64,000 nt of DNA, from contig NJPS01000048.1 in the NCBI GenBank assembly GCA_002946415.1, forward strand, positions 310,001-374,000, written 5' to 3'. Shown here piece after piece: positions 12,495 to 25,400 of the stretch. The translations under genes were made by a program, and so were the position numbers. Source of the stretch: Rutstroemia sp. NJR-2017a BVV2 (lineage: Eukaryota; Ascomycota; Leotiomycetes; Helotiales; Rutstroemiaceae). Under the pieces are notes generated by a model, which saw nothing but the letters and a program-made list of their open reading frames with translations, did no database searches and had not been told where the DNA came from. Every line of letters begins with the position of its first letter. Position 1 is the stretch's first letter.

Positions 12495-12968
12495 GTTGAT
12501 AAATTGCTTTAGGCAAAGATGGACTGAGCTTGGGGATGAGTATGATTTAATGTCTAATTAGAATGATCTTGTTGGTGGTTGTGTAGAATTTTGATTATAT
12601 AAGTTGCAGGGAACTCGTTGGACAATGGATATTCGGTGTAGTTTGAATCTCACTTACACATAGACATATCATATATTCTTCTTAAGTATAATGTTAATGT
12701 ATTTGCGAGTCTTTCTACAAATCGCATCCTACTTGAAAGAAAAGTATCTGCAAGAAATGTCACGCCAGAAATGCAGACCACGTGATTATCCCACACTGTC
12801 CAAAATTTCGATAGTTTTGTTTCGGAGACGGCAATTCTATATCGGCGCATTCTCTCCTCATCCTCACTTTTATCGAACTCAAATTCCCCATATAATCAGT
12901 TCATTTCCACACCGCAGAAGCTCGGTCTCTCGGCACCTCCAATTCACTTACCCACTTTCTCGCAAACA
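12495..12968. other. Intergenic region with promoter of the SET gene
   Basis: This 474-bp spacer contains a pyrimidine-rich stretch (about 12850-12960) just before the ATG at 12969, as is common in fungal core promoters and leaders. No other element was recognised. Confidence 0.4.
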
Positions 12969-14797
12969 ATGCACCCCGCACTCCCACCGCTGCCCCTCAC
13001 CTCTCTCCCCGCCTGGTGCAAACTAAACGGGGTATCCTTTCTCGACACAACTATTTCCTCTCTCCCATCCGGAAGAGGTAATGGGATTGTGTCAACAAAG
13101 GCGCTGAATTCGTTGGATACGTATGATATACCGACGCTACTGGAGGTGGGGAAGGACGTGGTTCTTGATGGGGATTTGCTGCTGGAGATGCAGAGGGTGG
13201 ATAAGGGATTCAGGGATTTGGTGGAGTGTGTGATGGGAAAGGATGGAGAAGGGAGGGGGAAGGTGGGTCTACTTTATTCTTACTTTTGGGGAGTGGGATG
13301 GCAATTGAGCAGGGGTGGAAAGGAAGAGGATTGGGGAAATATATGTGCTGATGAATGATAGACGACGAGAAAAGAAGTAATGCTGTTTCTGCTGATGCAG
13401 ATTACGATTGCAGTCCAAGGTGAGGAAGACAAGAGTGTAGGGTTATCGAATCCGTGGACGGAGTATGTGAGGTCAGTGCATTTATGGCTTGCTTGCATCA
13501 GTGAATGGAGAATAGCAGCTGATGAAGTACATATAGACTACTCCCAGAATATGTACCCATTCCTACAATGTGGAGTGAAGAGGAGAGATTGTTATTGGCG
13601 GGGACAAGCTTGGAGGTAAGTGATTTTGGCGGAAGAGGCGTCTATCTTCCCAGGCTTTCCGGGGCAAATTGATACAACGATCTCTCTTGAAGTCTAAAGA
13701 AGACTACTAACTGCATCTATTCAGTCTGCAGTCCAAGCTAAAATGGCTGCACTAGTACGAGAATTTGAAGAACTTCGTGAAAAGACTTCAGAAATACCAT
13801 GGTGCAACAAATGTTGGTGGGAAAATGATTCACTGACACTTTCCGACTGGATACGTCTGGATGCATGGTTCAGATCACGATCACTTGAGCTTCCGACGTC
13901 CGGCGAAGTAATGGTACCTTGTCTTGATATGGCCAATCATTCCTCAGCTCCGAATGGATACTACGAACAGACTTCCTCCGGAGATATATCACTTCTTCTT
14001 CGGCCCAACGTGCAACTTGAACAAGGAACGGAAATTACCATTAGCTACGGCTCGGGAAAAAGTGATGCTGAAATGTTGTTCAGCTACGGCTTTATTGACC
14101 GGGATAGTACCATAGCGGAATTGGTTTTGGACCTGGAGCCGATGCCAGAAGATCCCTTGGGTAAGGCAAAGGTTGCGGCGTTTCGCGGGCGTCCAGTTGT
14201 GCGGATATGGGGTGATGAAGAAGAGAACATTCACTGGGAAAGCTCATTTCTCTACCTCCTTTGTTTGAATGAGGAGGATGGGCTAGAATTCAAGGTTTTG
14301 CAAGAGATAGATGGATCGCGAAGCCCACTGAGAGTTTTCTGGCAGGGTTCGGATGTGACTGAGTCTACAGGCACATTCGAGTCATTGATAAGAAGTCATG
14401 AACTCGTGGAAATCTTCAAGCTTCGTGCTGTAACAATGTTGCAAGATCGAATCCGGCAACAGCTGGAACGATTATATGGAAGCGAAGACATGGCGGAGAG
14501 CCTGGAGACATCGACCACTGCAATGATTTCTGAGGATGCAAAAGACAGTGCAATGAGATTGAGGCGAACAGAAACCGCTATAGTGGAAGCAGCTTATGAA
14601 ACAGTTGAAACAGAGGTACGGCGAGCATCTTAACCAATCGAATTCACCAAAAGAAAGAGCACTAACACAGATCCTAGAAAACCGAATTCCTGAAAAATGA
14701 AAGCGTCCTGAAATATCTGGGAGCTATGGATAGCTCCAAAATGGAAGACTCGCCACCAGAACTAACAGATGTTAATGACGAGGAAGACTTCAGTTGA
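12969..14797 (+). CDS. SET-domain protein lysine methyltransferase (Rubisco-LSMT/Rkm-like class)
   Basis: Exons are 12969-13262, 13362-13471, 13537-13615, 13725-14615 and 14678-14797, 497 residues; every junction keeps frame and all introns have CTAAC/CTGAT-type branch sites. The N-terminus (LPAWCKLNGVSF, GNGIVSTKAL) is the usual entry of this SET class. Exons 2-3 encode NPWTEYVRLLPEYVPIPTMW, the characteristic block before the substrate-side insert. Exon 4 encodes MVPCLDMANHSS, whose NHS binds S-adenosylmethionine, then EITISYGSGKSDAEMLFSYG, which contains the catalytic-site Tyr of the SET fold. An acidic tail (ELTDVNDEEDFS) is encoded by the last exon. Family members methylate lysines of ribosomal proteins, elongation factors or other non-histone targets; which one applies here cannot be told. 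The annotation ending at 14633 without the last intron would lose the conserved tail. Confidence 0.93.
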
Positions 14798-16155
14798 TAT
14801 GCCACACACGACAATGACGACGAAAGGCTCCATGTGATACCCTCAATCAAGTCAAAGTGTCGTTAAGTTATGGCAAACAAGTTTTCCGGCAAAGCTTGCG
14901 CAGTTCAACCAGCAATGCCGATGCGGAATTTTTGGAAAAGAATTTAAAGCTCCCAAGCTTAATTTACGCCCTGAAAGTATAAATGAGGTCTAGAAAGTAC
15001 AAGACAGGTCATCGCATTACTATGTCCATGCACCAGAGAGGCGTGGAAAGGTTACATATCATGGATCTAGAAAATCAGGATACTGTGGGGAAAGACGGGG
15101 AAACCCTGCCGTCTCTATTTATCCGAAAGTGCTGAGTTGAGGACGGTTATATGAGGAGATGAGTAATAGGAGTTGGCAGCGGTTTGTATACCCTAGATCC
15201 CTAGACCTAGGAAGCTGTGCCGCAATCGGGCTTGTCCCAGATCGTGCTGGCTGATGAGACGTTCTGTAAGATTACTTGTGTTTCCGGATCTCTCCGAGGA
15301 AGACGGGACAGTGCCTGTGAATTACCTGCTTTTGAACTTGCGACGACCCTCATAATACTACATCAAGTGTCAATCCTTTCTCCAGCCGTGAGCGAGTCTT
15401 CAATTCACGGGAAAGCCCTGTCTCAATGCTAGTTAGGTGGAAGAAGCCAGCTCGGTCAAGGCAGGCCCGTCAGGGTTGTGGATATTTTTCCCAGTTGCTC
15501 ACATGATGTCAGATTTTGGATGGTCCTTAGGCACTTTCGGCGTCCGATGCCTGTAGCATTGAGCCTAAATTATTATGCTCAAGCTGCAGCGAGCCTTCTT
15601 CACCGCTTATATAATGCTTGATGGGTTAATAGTACTAGCAAAAGTCTTGGATTGCCTTTTAACTTATGCCTCTGCTCGTATGCACAACGTCGACGCGTAA
15701 TTCCTGCTCATAGCGAGATCGTCTTATAGAGGGGGGGGGGAGGGGACCTGGACTGCTGGTAGGGACAACACGATGGAGAAGATCCTCGTATCCGCTTGTC
15801 GCAGGGTACGGCAGGATGCCGGGCTTATCGTTGTCGAGTGCATTAGTGACAGCGACAGAAACTGCGTCCCTACCAAAAACGCAAATTGGTGGATAGGAAC
15901 AAGCTTACTCCGTGATTGATTCTGCGTGCTGCCATGATAATGCATGTAGGTTGGGAAATATATTACGCTTTTGTATAGCCTCTCGACGCTCTCCTGTAGC
16001 ACTTTCTGGATGGAGAAAGGTTCAGGTGCGAATTGGTAGCGAGCAACCAGTGGGAGGACAAGAAGCTGGAGATCCTTTCGTTTGATTTGCTGCTTCGGGT
16101 AGTTGTAGTCGAGGTAGCTTTGGTGTGGAAGTATTGTGGTACCCTTTCTAATCAT

Positions 16156-16204
16156 GCAGTGTGCAGTGCAGCGCAGTGCAGCGCAGTGCAGCTCAGCTCA
16201 GCGC
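16156..16204. repeat. 10-bp tandem repeat (GCGCAGTGCA-like)
   Basis: About five imperfect copies of a 10-bp unit, GCGCAGTGCA and variants GTGCAGTGCA and GCTCAGCTCA, in the facB upstream region. Seen directly; no function is known. Confidence 0.85.
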
Positions 16205-16260
16205 AACCGTCAATTGACGCAAAGCAAAGTCGCGCACATATAGTCCGAGGTGGTCATCGT

Positions 16261-16296
16261 CGCCAAGCTCGCCGCCAAGCTCGCCGCCAAGTTCGC
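16261..16296. repeat. 12-bp tandem repeat (CGCCAAGCTCGC)
   Basis: Three copies of CGCCAAGCTCGC, the third with one C-to-T change, lying about 60 bp after the preceding repeat. GCCAAG-type repeats could bind a regulator, but no known site is claimed. Confidence 0.85.
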
Positions 16297-17078
16297 CGCC
16301 GTTGTGAGAGTTTCTCCGCTGTACTCCTCTTTCAGTACTCTCGAGTAAGTCGAGATGGGCCATCTTACGGTACGGAGTAGTCTGTGGGGGAGAGAAAAGA
16401 TTAAGAAGTCCAGGACAAGGACATGCATCCATCGACTAGCTCGAGCCAATTCAAAAAGATGCAAGTGATCCGCGCAATCCTTCCGCACGGCTGCTACGAT
16501 CCAATCAATTTCCTCTCAACAATCAAGAAAGCCCTTCTTCATTGGCTGCACACGGCCATCTAATATCTACTTACACCAAGTCGGGGCCTAATAGATAGCG
16601 CATATCCCCCAAGCTGCTTCTCCAGTCGTTCTCCACCACCCCGTCACCCCGTGCGCGCACGCACATATTCACCATCGCCTTGGCATGCGGGATCCCATCG
16701 GTTCTTCTCTACAATACTCTCTTGCAGCCACCCTCTTATCCGACTGACTTCTTTTCCCCTTGAACAACTCATCGCACACCACCATCCCGAATTACCCTCG
16801 CAATTCGGTTCTCAGCATCGTCGAAGAAAAGCGTCTTGATTTCGCTCGTCTGGTGAACCTCGCTCAAGATTACCTACCTACGTTGCGAAACGAATCCATT
16901 TGACGTCGCATAAATTCCCCGATACGCGCATGATAGCGATTGAGATAGGAACTTTGTGCGTCGCAACCTGCCGAGGCAGATAGTTCTCTTGGAGCGGCGA
17001 AAGGATCTGAGTGAGGCTCTACGCAGAAAAATATTATTACGGTGACACAAGGGTCTTGGAAAGAGCCATATCAACAAA

Positions 17079-19898
17079 ATGCCTGGAATTCTACCCATGA
17101 AGGTGATCAAGGTGGGGTCGAGCTCCCAGAGCCGCATAGCCCAAGCTTGCGATCGATGCAGAAGTAAGAAGATACGTTGCGATGGAATTCGGCCCTGTTG
17201 TTCGCAATGCGCAAATGTCGGGTTCGAGTGTAAGACGAGCGATAAGCTTAGTCGGAGAGCGTTCCCGAGAGGATATACGGAATCGTTGGAGGAAAGGGTC
17301 CGGACGTTGGAGGGCGAGGTTAGGGAGTTGAAGGATTTGCTTGATGAAAAGGATGAGAAGATTGATATGCTGTCAAAAATGCATTCGAATCGCCGGTCGT
17401 CTTCTTCGCCGAATTCGACCTCTCTGCCAGCTGAGAGTCGCAGTAAAGAACCGACACCACCGAGAGAGGACGTTTTCCGTGTACAGGCTTCGCCGTTGTT
17501 GTTGGGAGCGGAAAATTCAGATTCATATTTTATGGGGGCATCAAGTGGAAGAGCTTTCGTTGGTATGAATTTTCATGAGATCTTTCAATGGTTTTTGCTA
17601 ATTCCGTCAAAGATACCTTCAAACGTAGGGTTCAGGAAAGTGGAAAGTCGCTAGCCGGCATCGATACGGATGCTTTCCTTCATTCTCACAACGATTCGAC
17701 TGCTGCGCCCTCAGCAAACCCCGTTTTACAGAATTCAGCACCCCCGCGATTATTCTCTGATCGATGCGTCAACGTCTTCTTCCAAGAATGGGCACCCCTA
17801 TTTCCAGTCCTGCATAAGCCTACCTTCCTTCGTCTATACGATGACTATGTATCCGATCCAGCACAGGTCAAGGATAAGCATAAACTTGCACAGTTACATC
17901 TGGTGTTTGGAATTGCTGGTCTATCAACAGATACCCCGGATAAGGATCAAATCGCAATATGTGAGAACCAATGGCGTGCAGCTCTTGATTTGATTCTGAA
18001 GGAGAACACACTGAGCACTCTTCAGTGTTTGATATTGGCCCTTATTTACTGCATTCAAAAGGCGGACTACGGCCCATTGCAGCATTACAAGGGGATTGCT
18101 GTTGGACTTTCTCATCGTCTAGGCTTACATCAAAGCCAGAAGCGATTCTCGTTCGGCGCATTGACCATTGAGACTAGAAAGAGAGTCTTCTGGACTTTTT
18201 ATACAGTTGATTGGTAAGAACTATGCAGCCTTGAGTTGGAGTACATAAACTAACCTGTGTACAGTTTCTCCGCAGCCTTACTTGGACTTCCTAAACTGTT
18301 GAAGGAGGAAGATGTTCATGCCGAGTATCCTTCCGATACGGACGACGAGTATGTGACTGAGAAGGGCTATCAACCTACTCTTCCCGGCGAATATACCAAA
18401 ATCTCGAGTGCTTTGGCTCTTTTCCGCTGTTCGCGAATTCTTTCCAAGGTTCTCGAACAGAATTATCCTGCAGCTGCGACTCATGATCTATCTCTGCAGT
18501 CTCTTACTTCTTTGGAAGCAGAATTGAATGAATGGTCTGACAAGCTGCCTACTCATCTGAAACTCACATTTGTACAAGACAAGCCTTCGACAGATATCAC
18601 AGGCAGTCGTTCGGCATTACTGGTAGGCAACCTTATAATTTTTATATACGGGTTAATTTCTGACACTACCACAGTCTCTCGCTTTTTATTACATACGTTC
18701 TCTGATTCATCGACCAGCTGTTGGATCTACCCTCGGAAATAAGTCTTCTCCATCAGTCATCTCTCTAGCAGATTCTAGCAAGCATATAATTCAGATTGTA
18801 CAACTATTGGAAGAACGAAGCATGTCGTTTTCGTTTTGTCTCAACAAAAATGAGATGCTCACGCTTTGTGGTTTAAGTCTCCTATATCAAGGATTAGATC
18901 TGAAGCAAGAGGGCAAGCTGATGCGAGATAGCCAGCGCTTGGTCAGCATTGTTATCGACTTTTTGGAAAAGGCTAAGGCTCCTGCAGCCGATGATTTCAA
19001 AAAGCTTGCTACATCTTTGATGGGCTTAGATAGCCGGAGTAAACTCCCACCTTTACGTACGGCCAAGACGATGCCTGCGCCCAAGAAGTCAATACCTTCC
19101 CCACCTGTGGCAAGGAAGAAGATACAACCACAACTATACAAAGATGCCAGCGCTAGCATGAGCGAAAGCGAACTTTTAGCACAACAGGAGAAACTTCGAC
19201 GAGCCACTTTACCAAATCTATCTTCCTCGACATCTCATGTACACCTTATACAGGAGCGCTTATCTGTTGATGCGATTAGGTCGGAAAATTCCTCCAGCAC
19301 ACGAGAACATCGAAACTCCTTCCCTCGTTTGCCTATGAATCGTAAAACTGGAAATACGAACCCATCGAATCTCGATTACCTTTCATTGAGCAATACCCCA
19401 GTTTCTTCGCAACCTTCTTCGCCTTCGCTTTCACGCACGCATCATCCTTTACATACTAAAAGCTTGCACCTTTCATATAGCAATAATCACAGCAGCAACA
19501 CCAACAATAACACGAATACTAAACCCAATAACTCAGCACCTACAGAGTGGGAGATACTTCTGGGCTCATTAGATGGTGGACAAACCAATTTATATGATGC
19601 TATTTATGGAGGACCAGCATTATCAGTTATAGATACGAAAAATACCGCAACCTCACAATCGAGTTTGGAGGAATGGTCACCGGATCCTTGGGATATGGGA
19701 CCGATGAATTTCCACGACTTTTCAGCAGCGGTACCTGCTGCTGCACAAAGCGTGCTGAGTTTCAGCGAGGAGAGTCTTAGTTCGGGAGAGGAATTATCTG
19801 CGAGTGATTTGGGATTGAGTGGGAGCAGTACGATTTTATCGGGTTCGATGCCCACGGGAGGGGGATATCTACTTCAGGGGTTTGAATTTGCGGGATGA
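17079..19898 (+). CDS. facB: Zn2Cys6 transcription factor FacB/Cat8 (acetate and gluconeogenesis regulator)
   Basis: Exons are 17079-17562, 17613-18213, 18265-18622 and 18675-19898, 888 residues, close to the roughly 870 of Aspergillus FacB. The zinc cluster has cysteines at 24, 27, 34, 41, 44 and 51 ([11 protein letters not shown] then [12 protein letters not shown]). It runs into [20 protein letters not shown], the linker and coiled-coil entry diagnostic for the Cat8/FacB family. A leucine-rich coiled coil follows (about residues 68-100). Exons 2-4 encode the fungal-specific transcription factor region ([42 protein letters not shown]). The C-terminus is Asn/Ser-rich with acidic and aromatic patches, consistent with activation. 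In Aspergillus and yeast this factor turns on acetyl-CoA synthetase, glyoxylate-cycle and gluconeogenic genes when glucose is absent; this role is inferred by family. Confidence 0.94.
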
Positions 19899-20729
19899 AG
19901 CTTTGAGAGTTAGGCGTTCATTGTGGTTTTGGGAAAGAAAGGAAGGAAGGTGTTGCTTTGGTGAGTGGGATGGATGGGTGGTCTGGATTAGATACATGGC
20001 GATCATAGGGGCAGCCCTGGGAAACTGTTTACTTGAAAATTTTCGAATGAAACTTGATATGTTGATGGCTATATTCTTCCATATTGTACGGCTTGGTCCT
20101 GCAGCAGTACGGCAATATTTATGATGGGATACATAATTCAACTTTTTGTATGCACAATATACAGCAAATACTGGCGATGAGATGAGACTGATATTACGTG
20201 AGAACAATCTCTCATAAGCACGATACTACTATAATGCAGTTCGGGATGCACAAGTAACGGGCTGGTGTCACCTTGTCGGTCTTCCTAGGTATCCTCTTTA
20301 GATACCGGTACAAACATCGCGGAGATCCAGCTCCTGACCAACCAAAGTCGCAGATCGACTCAAAGTGTGAAAGTCCGATCATACCTATCAGATTAACCTA
20401 ATAAATGTTCGTGCTCGTCATCACCAACTGCCACCATGCAAACGAAAAGGAAGTACATGTGCCGGAAACATGACCTCGTGAGACCTCTCTACCCCGGATT
20501 TTGGTGCGTGCCGAAAACGGCTTAGCGCCGACACTACGAACCTCGGTCGGAATCACATGTAAGTGCGCTGGGGGACTTCAAATACAAGTGATTATTCGTA
20601 GTTTTGGGACTTTATTGGATCTTTTGAGACTTGGAATACATATCTCATATTGCAAACGCGAGTTGTTAAGTTATTTATTGTTGGATACAATTGGCTGTAA
20701 CTTCATCATCAACATCATCACCATCGACA
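19899..20729. other. Intergenic region
   Basis: This holds the 3' UTR of facB and the promoter of the SCP2 gene. A CATCATC-rich leader precedes the ATG at 20730. No other feature is seen. Confidence 0.4.
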
Positions 20730-21455
20730 ATGTCTCTCAAGAACGGTATGCACAGTTTCTTCTTACCCATTCATCATCTTCCACCTCCTAAATATCCATC
20801 ATAACTCCCTCACTACCAACTTCATCCACTAAACTAACAAACCCCTCTCAAACAGACGCCTTCCCCTCCTCCGCCGCCTTCGACGCAATCAACGAAGCCT
20901 TGTCGGCCTCGGACGCGGATCGCAAAGATGCTATCAAGCAGGGAAATGCGGTGTTTGCGTTTACTCTGAAGAATAAGGCGGGCGAGACCGCGGATTGGCA
21001 TATTGATTTGAAGCAATCGGGGACTGTGGGAACGGGATTGGGGGAGAAACCTACGGGTGAGTTGGGCTTATTTTGCTTTATGTTTTAGGTGTGATGCTTT
21101 GCAGAACAGGCTTCGCAGGGCGGGTGGGTGCTTTTGCACCGATTTTGTCGGCCGGATGGCTGGATTATGGAATCTTCTTACTGTTGCTCTTCTCTTTGGA
21201 GGCAGGCGAAGGATACTTGCTCTTCTCTTCTGTTATTACCTCTTCATCAGGCGTCGGATAGCTGGCTAACTTGCGATGCGACGACTAGTTTCGTTATCCC
21301 TTTCAGACGAGGATTTCGGAAAATTGGTTAGCGGAAAGGCAAACGCGCAGAGATTGTTCATGTCAGGGAAACTGAAGGTTAAGGGAGATGTCATGAAGGC
21401 TACAAAGATGGAGCCGATTCTGAAGAAAGCGCAGGGTGTGAAGGCGAAGTTGTAG
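20730..21455 (+). CDS. SCP2 sterol/lipid-transfer domain protein, peroxisomal
   Basis: Exons are 20730-20745, 20856-21056 and 21289-21455, 127 residues. The first exon holds only five codons plus one base (MSLKN). The last intron is long (232 bp) with a CTAAC branch site, and choosing the acceptor at 21288 restores the strand TVSLSLSDEDFGKLVSGKAN found in SCP2 folds. Other family blocks are ADWHIDLKQSGTVGTG and RLFMSGKLKVKGDVMKATKM. The protein ends in AKL, a peroxisomal targeting signal type 1 variant. SCP2-type proteins bind fatty acids, acyl-CoA or sterols in peroxisomes and support beta-oxidation, so a link with the neighbouring FacB regulon is conceivable but unproven. Length agrees with stand-alone fungal SCP2. 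Confidence 0.93.
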
Positions 21456-22425
21456 ATTGGTTGATGGGGGAGGAGGGAATGATGAGCGAGATAGGATAAC
21501 GCGGTAGCCGGTGGGATCGGTCGGTGTATTATTATTAGTTGGTATAGAGAATGAGAGTAGTTTTGCCGTTTACACTCCAAACTGTATGAGATACCGGAGC
21601 GGAACGGGAAGATGTAGTGCTGATGCTCTGTATGTCTGGCAGTGAATTTGTGTGTATGCACATGAGTGGAGCTCTGAACTGTTGATTAGATCTGCTTTTT
21701 TGTGACAACGAATGCTCACTCGATTTATTAATAAATCCTCGAGCTTGAAAGCCCAATTCGCCAATAGAACAAATGTTCATACGTAGTATATCTCGGTAGA
21801 ATTCAGGGGAGATACTTCGAATACAATATATCGTCATTTTTTGTGCATTTCCATTCCAATTCCAAAGTGAGTGAATGCTCTGGACTTTGTGCACCAGTCA
21901 GCAGTAAAGATGGCTTTGTTTGTGTTCATGCCTTACGAAAACAATTCTTTGTTTAAATGCCTTAGGCTTTTCCACAAAAATTCTCGCGACCGAGTTCCCA
22001 GCTCGGACGTCAACTTATTTCAAGGATACTTTCTATCAACATTTTCATTGAGCCAGGAATTCTCCATTTTCTGTCCATTCTGAGCATAACATTGTAACGA
22101 ACGCGCTTCTTTCTTCTTTAATTTAATACTACAGTGATTACGATCATGCTAGAAACATAATCAGCTCATTGTACAAGTTACTCGGCCGCTTACATCTGCA
22201 TTGTTGTCCTTGAAGGACTACCTACTTGTCTACCATCCACTGTCGATCTCGCGACATCTGCTCGAGTCTGCGAATCGTACAACGACTTTGGTCGACATCT
22301 GTTTTGACGTGTTCGACTCTCATCGACTCGATTTGAGCGACGCGACAGTTAATTAGTTCGTCAACGAATAACTGTCTTCCCTACATCAACAGCGCGCGTC
22401 ACGTATACCACAAATAACCCTCGCG
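21456..22425. other. Intergenic region upstream of the nucleoporin gene
   Basis: 970 bp between two + strand genes. AT-rich in the middle, with CGAC-rich sequence in the last 200 bp before the ATG at 22426. No recognised element. Confidence 0.4.
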
Positions 22426-25400
22426 ATGGATAACTCCCTTCGCGCAAACGCAGCTCAGCTTGCGGCCCGAAACATCAAAGCAAAGCCCAAACGCCCCATA
22501 AGAAGAGCAGATGGAGCACTCGCTGCGCCAGTATCCTCAGAAAACAGTGGCGGAGGACTCTTTGGTGGAAGTGTTCAGTCGCCAGGCGCCTTTAACTTCT
22601 CTGCGCCCACGCCTGCCGGTATTTCTTTTCCCTCTCCATTTGGCGGATTCTCAGGAAATCAAGGAAGCAGTGATAATGAAGATCCACGCGCCGATACCAC
22701 TGGAGAAGAGGAAAAAAGACGTAGTATGAAGTTTGGCGGTTCTAGTGCCGACGGGTCGAGCGTGCCTCTTTTCGCTACACCGAATTTAAATGCTTCCTTT
22801 TCAGCAAATCAAACTCCTAATCTGTTCGGAGGAGCGACGAATACACAACCGACGCCGGCGGTGGGAGGATTCGGATTTGGATCGTCGACACAGAATTCAG
22901 CACCATCAGGAAATTCCGGCATTAATTTTGGTGCGACAGCACCAGCATCGTCAGCCAGCACTCCATTTAGTTTCGGCGCGACTACATCACAAAGTGGTGC
23001 GAATAATAGTGTGCCGGCATTCGGTGGTTTCGGTGGAACAAATTCGCCTTCGATTTCGGAAGCTCCCAAGAGTCCCTTCAATTTTGGCTCGCAGCAGCAA
23101 TCACAACCACCAAGCAATCCTTTCAGTTTCAATTCACCCGCTACTCAGGAAACTTCTGCAAGTACCCCTGATCCTTCTACTTATTTTCATAGCTTTGACC
23201 AACCTTCTTCCATACTTTTTGATCCTACGCCTGGATATTTGACTCCTGCATCGACTACTTCGAATCTCCTTTTAACTGCACCCATTGCACAAGCGTCTAC
23301 GGATAGGATGGCCAGCCAGTACAATATTCACCTCCCTGCATCTGGTCCTGCGAGGCCAGTGCCTAATCCCTTCCTCCCGTACCAGCAGTCTACGGGTGTC
23401 GATCATACTCTCTACCCCATTAACAATCAACAGACCCATAACCTGAGTCAATTTCAGCATTCAAGTCAGAATGTTGATGCCTGGGGCCAGCGCCAATCAC
23501 AAAGTTGTAATGGATTTAGGGCTCCAATTCAAGGTCTACAGGAGAACCAGAAGTTTGACTCCAGTCATAATCCAAATCAAAACTACCACCCAAGTTCTAG
23601 TGAATCTTTTACTAATAATCATGCATATCAGGCCCCGACCAACGTCAGTCAGAGTTTCAGCGGACCCAGTACCACCAATACCTCGTTCAGTTCAACCTTT
23701 GGCAACTTTGGTGCTCAGAACACAAATACTGCAGCGTCTTTCTCAGGATTTGGTAGTTCGTCAATGACGGAAGCTGCGTCGGCTCCTGATAAGACACCTT
23801 CTTTGTTCGCTCCGGCTACTACCTCCGCTCCTAGTACCACCAACCTTTTCGGAACTGCGACTACATCTGCGCCGAGCACTTCAAATCTCTTTGGAACTGC
23901 CACTACATCTGCTCCAAGCACTTCGAATTTGTTCGGAACTGCTACTACATCTGCTCCAAGCAGCTCCAATATGTTTGGATCTACCACAGCTACTGCACCA
24001 GCAAGCACTCCGAACTTGTTTGGTACTTCAACTACAGCTGCTCCTCCCAGCACAAGCTTCTCGAGTACCCCTAATCCCTTTACATCTCAATCATTCCCTC
24101 CTGCATCACCTGCACCAAGTTCACAGAATATGTTCGCCAGTTCTACACCTGCCACGTCAAACATCTTCAACCAGGCGAAAGAGTCATCGACTCCAAATAT
24201 TTTCGGCAATCTTAACCAAACAAGCTCCCAGAGTTCTAGCCAGCCTGAATCTACACCAGCGACGAATCCTTTCCCTGGTGGACTCTTTGGGAATCTTTCA
24301 AAAACTTCAACTACTCCCGACTTGTTCGGTCACTTGAATAAGCCAGTGGATCAGCAGGTATCGCAACCAGCTCCGGCAGCTACGCAAGAGAAACCGAAAT
24401 CAGAGCCTGCTTCGCTCTTTTCAAACGCGAACCAGGCTCACAGTTCGCCAAAACCAGCTGTGAGTATTATGAACTCACCATCCACTGGTTTTAATTTTAC
24501 TGACAAGTTCAAGTTCGCATCTCTACCTTCTGCTTCTCAAACACAGTCTTCTAATGCTCCGGCCACATCTGTTTTTGCTGGTTTTGGACAGACCAACGGC
24601 AGTGCCGCATCCTCTTCTCCATTCAAGCCGGTTGATGCGCCTACAAGCGCGAACCAACCCCCTCCTAGTGGTATGTTCGGAAGCTTGGCACCACAGGCGG
24701 AAAAGCAAAATGCCAGCCAGTCATTAGAGAAGCAACAGGAGAATCCTCCCGCCCCTGCTTCTAAGCCCTTTGGTGATACTAATGGTGCTCTTACTACCAC
24801 CTCTGAGTCTCAGTCAAATGGTGACAACTCCAAAGCTCTCGTTCCGTCTAACGTAGGCCTGGTAAATGACGAGACGAGGAGAGAGTTTGAGCTTGCTGAG
24901 CCCACTGAGGACGAGATGGATGCTGTTATGCCTATCAATTTCAACGCCGAGCAGCGAAGACAGTTCCATGCTGGATTCCGTATGCGCTCACTGAACAAAT
25001 CGATGTCGAACTTCTTCAGAAAATTACCATTCCATGCAAGCCCTTCTAAAGCAATGAAATGGTACGGTGAGAAGAAGGAGTCTATTCTTGCGGAGTATGG
25101 ACTCGTCACTCTGGCTGCTAGCAAGCGAGCCCTCAAAGATACTGAAGAGGATGATGACGAGGATCGAGAAAACGTCAGCCCAGGGAAGCGAGCAAGAACA
25201 AATGGATCTTCCAGTCAACGCTCTCAGCGTGCTCAAAGTCCGGAGAAACGGTCGCGCTCCGCGACTGGGTCTCAATCTCAATCCCAGGCTAATGGAAACT
25301 CGTTTATGAACGCACCAAGCCTCAAGCCACGGGCATCGAGCCCGGTTAAGTCTTCATCATCGCGAGCTGCCGCTCCAGAGTCATCGCCTAATAAGAAGCG

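Larger units (their letters stand above)
14798..17078. other. Long regulatory spacer upstream of facB
   Basis: 2.3 kb without a gene. It carries a G10-A-G4 tract (15731-15745), two short tandem repeats (listed separately) and several upstream ATGs close to the facB start. GTGGGG occurs at 15085-15090 and 16384-16389, matching the SYGGRG consensus of the carbon catabolite repressor CreA. Such short sites occur often by chance, so function is not shown. The length of this region suits a regulated transcription-factor gene with a long leader. Confidence 0.45.

Noticed and set aside
22809..23132. Long antisense frames across the nucleoporin gene
   Set aside because: They mirror the biased codon composition of the FG-repeat gene and carry no independent motifs.
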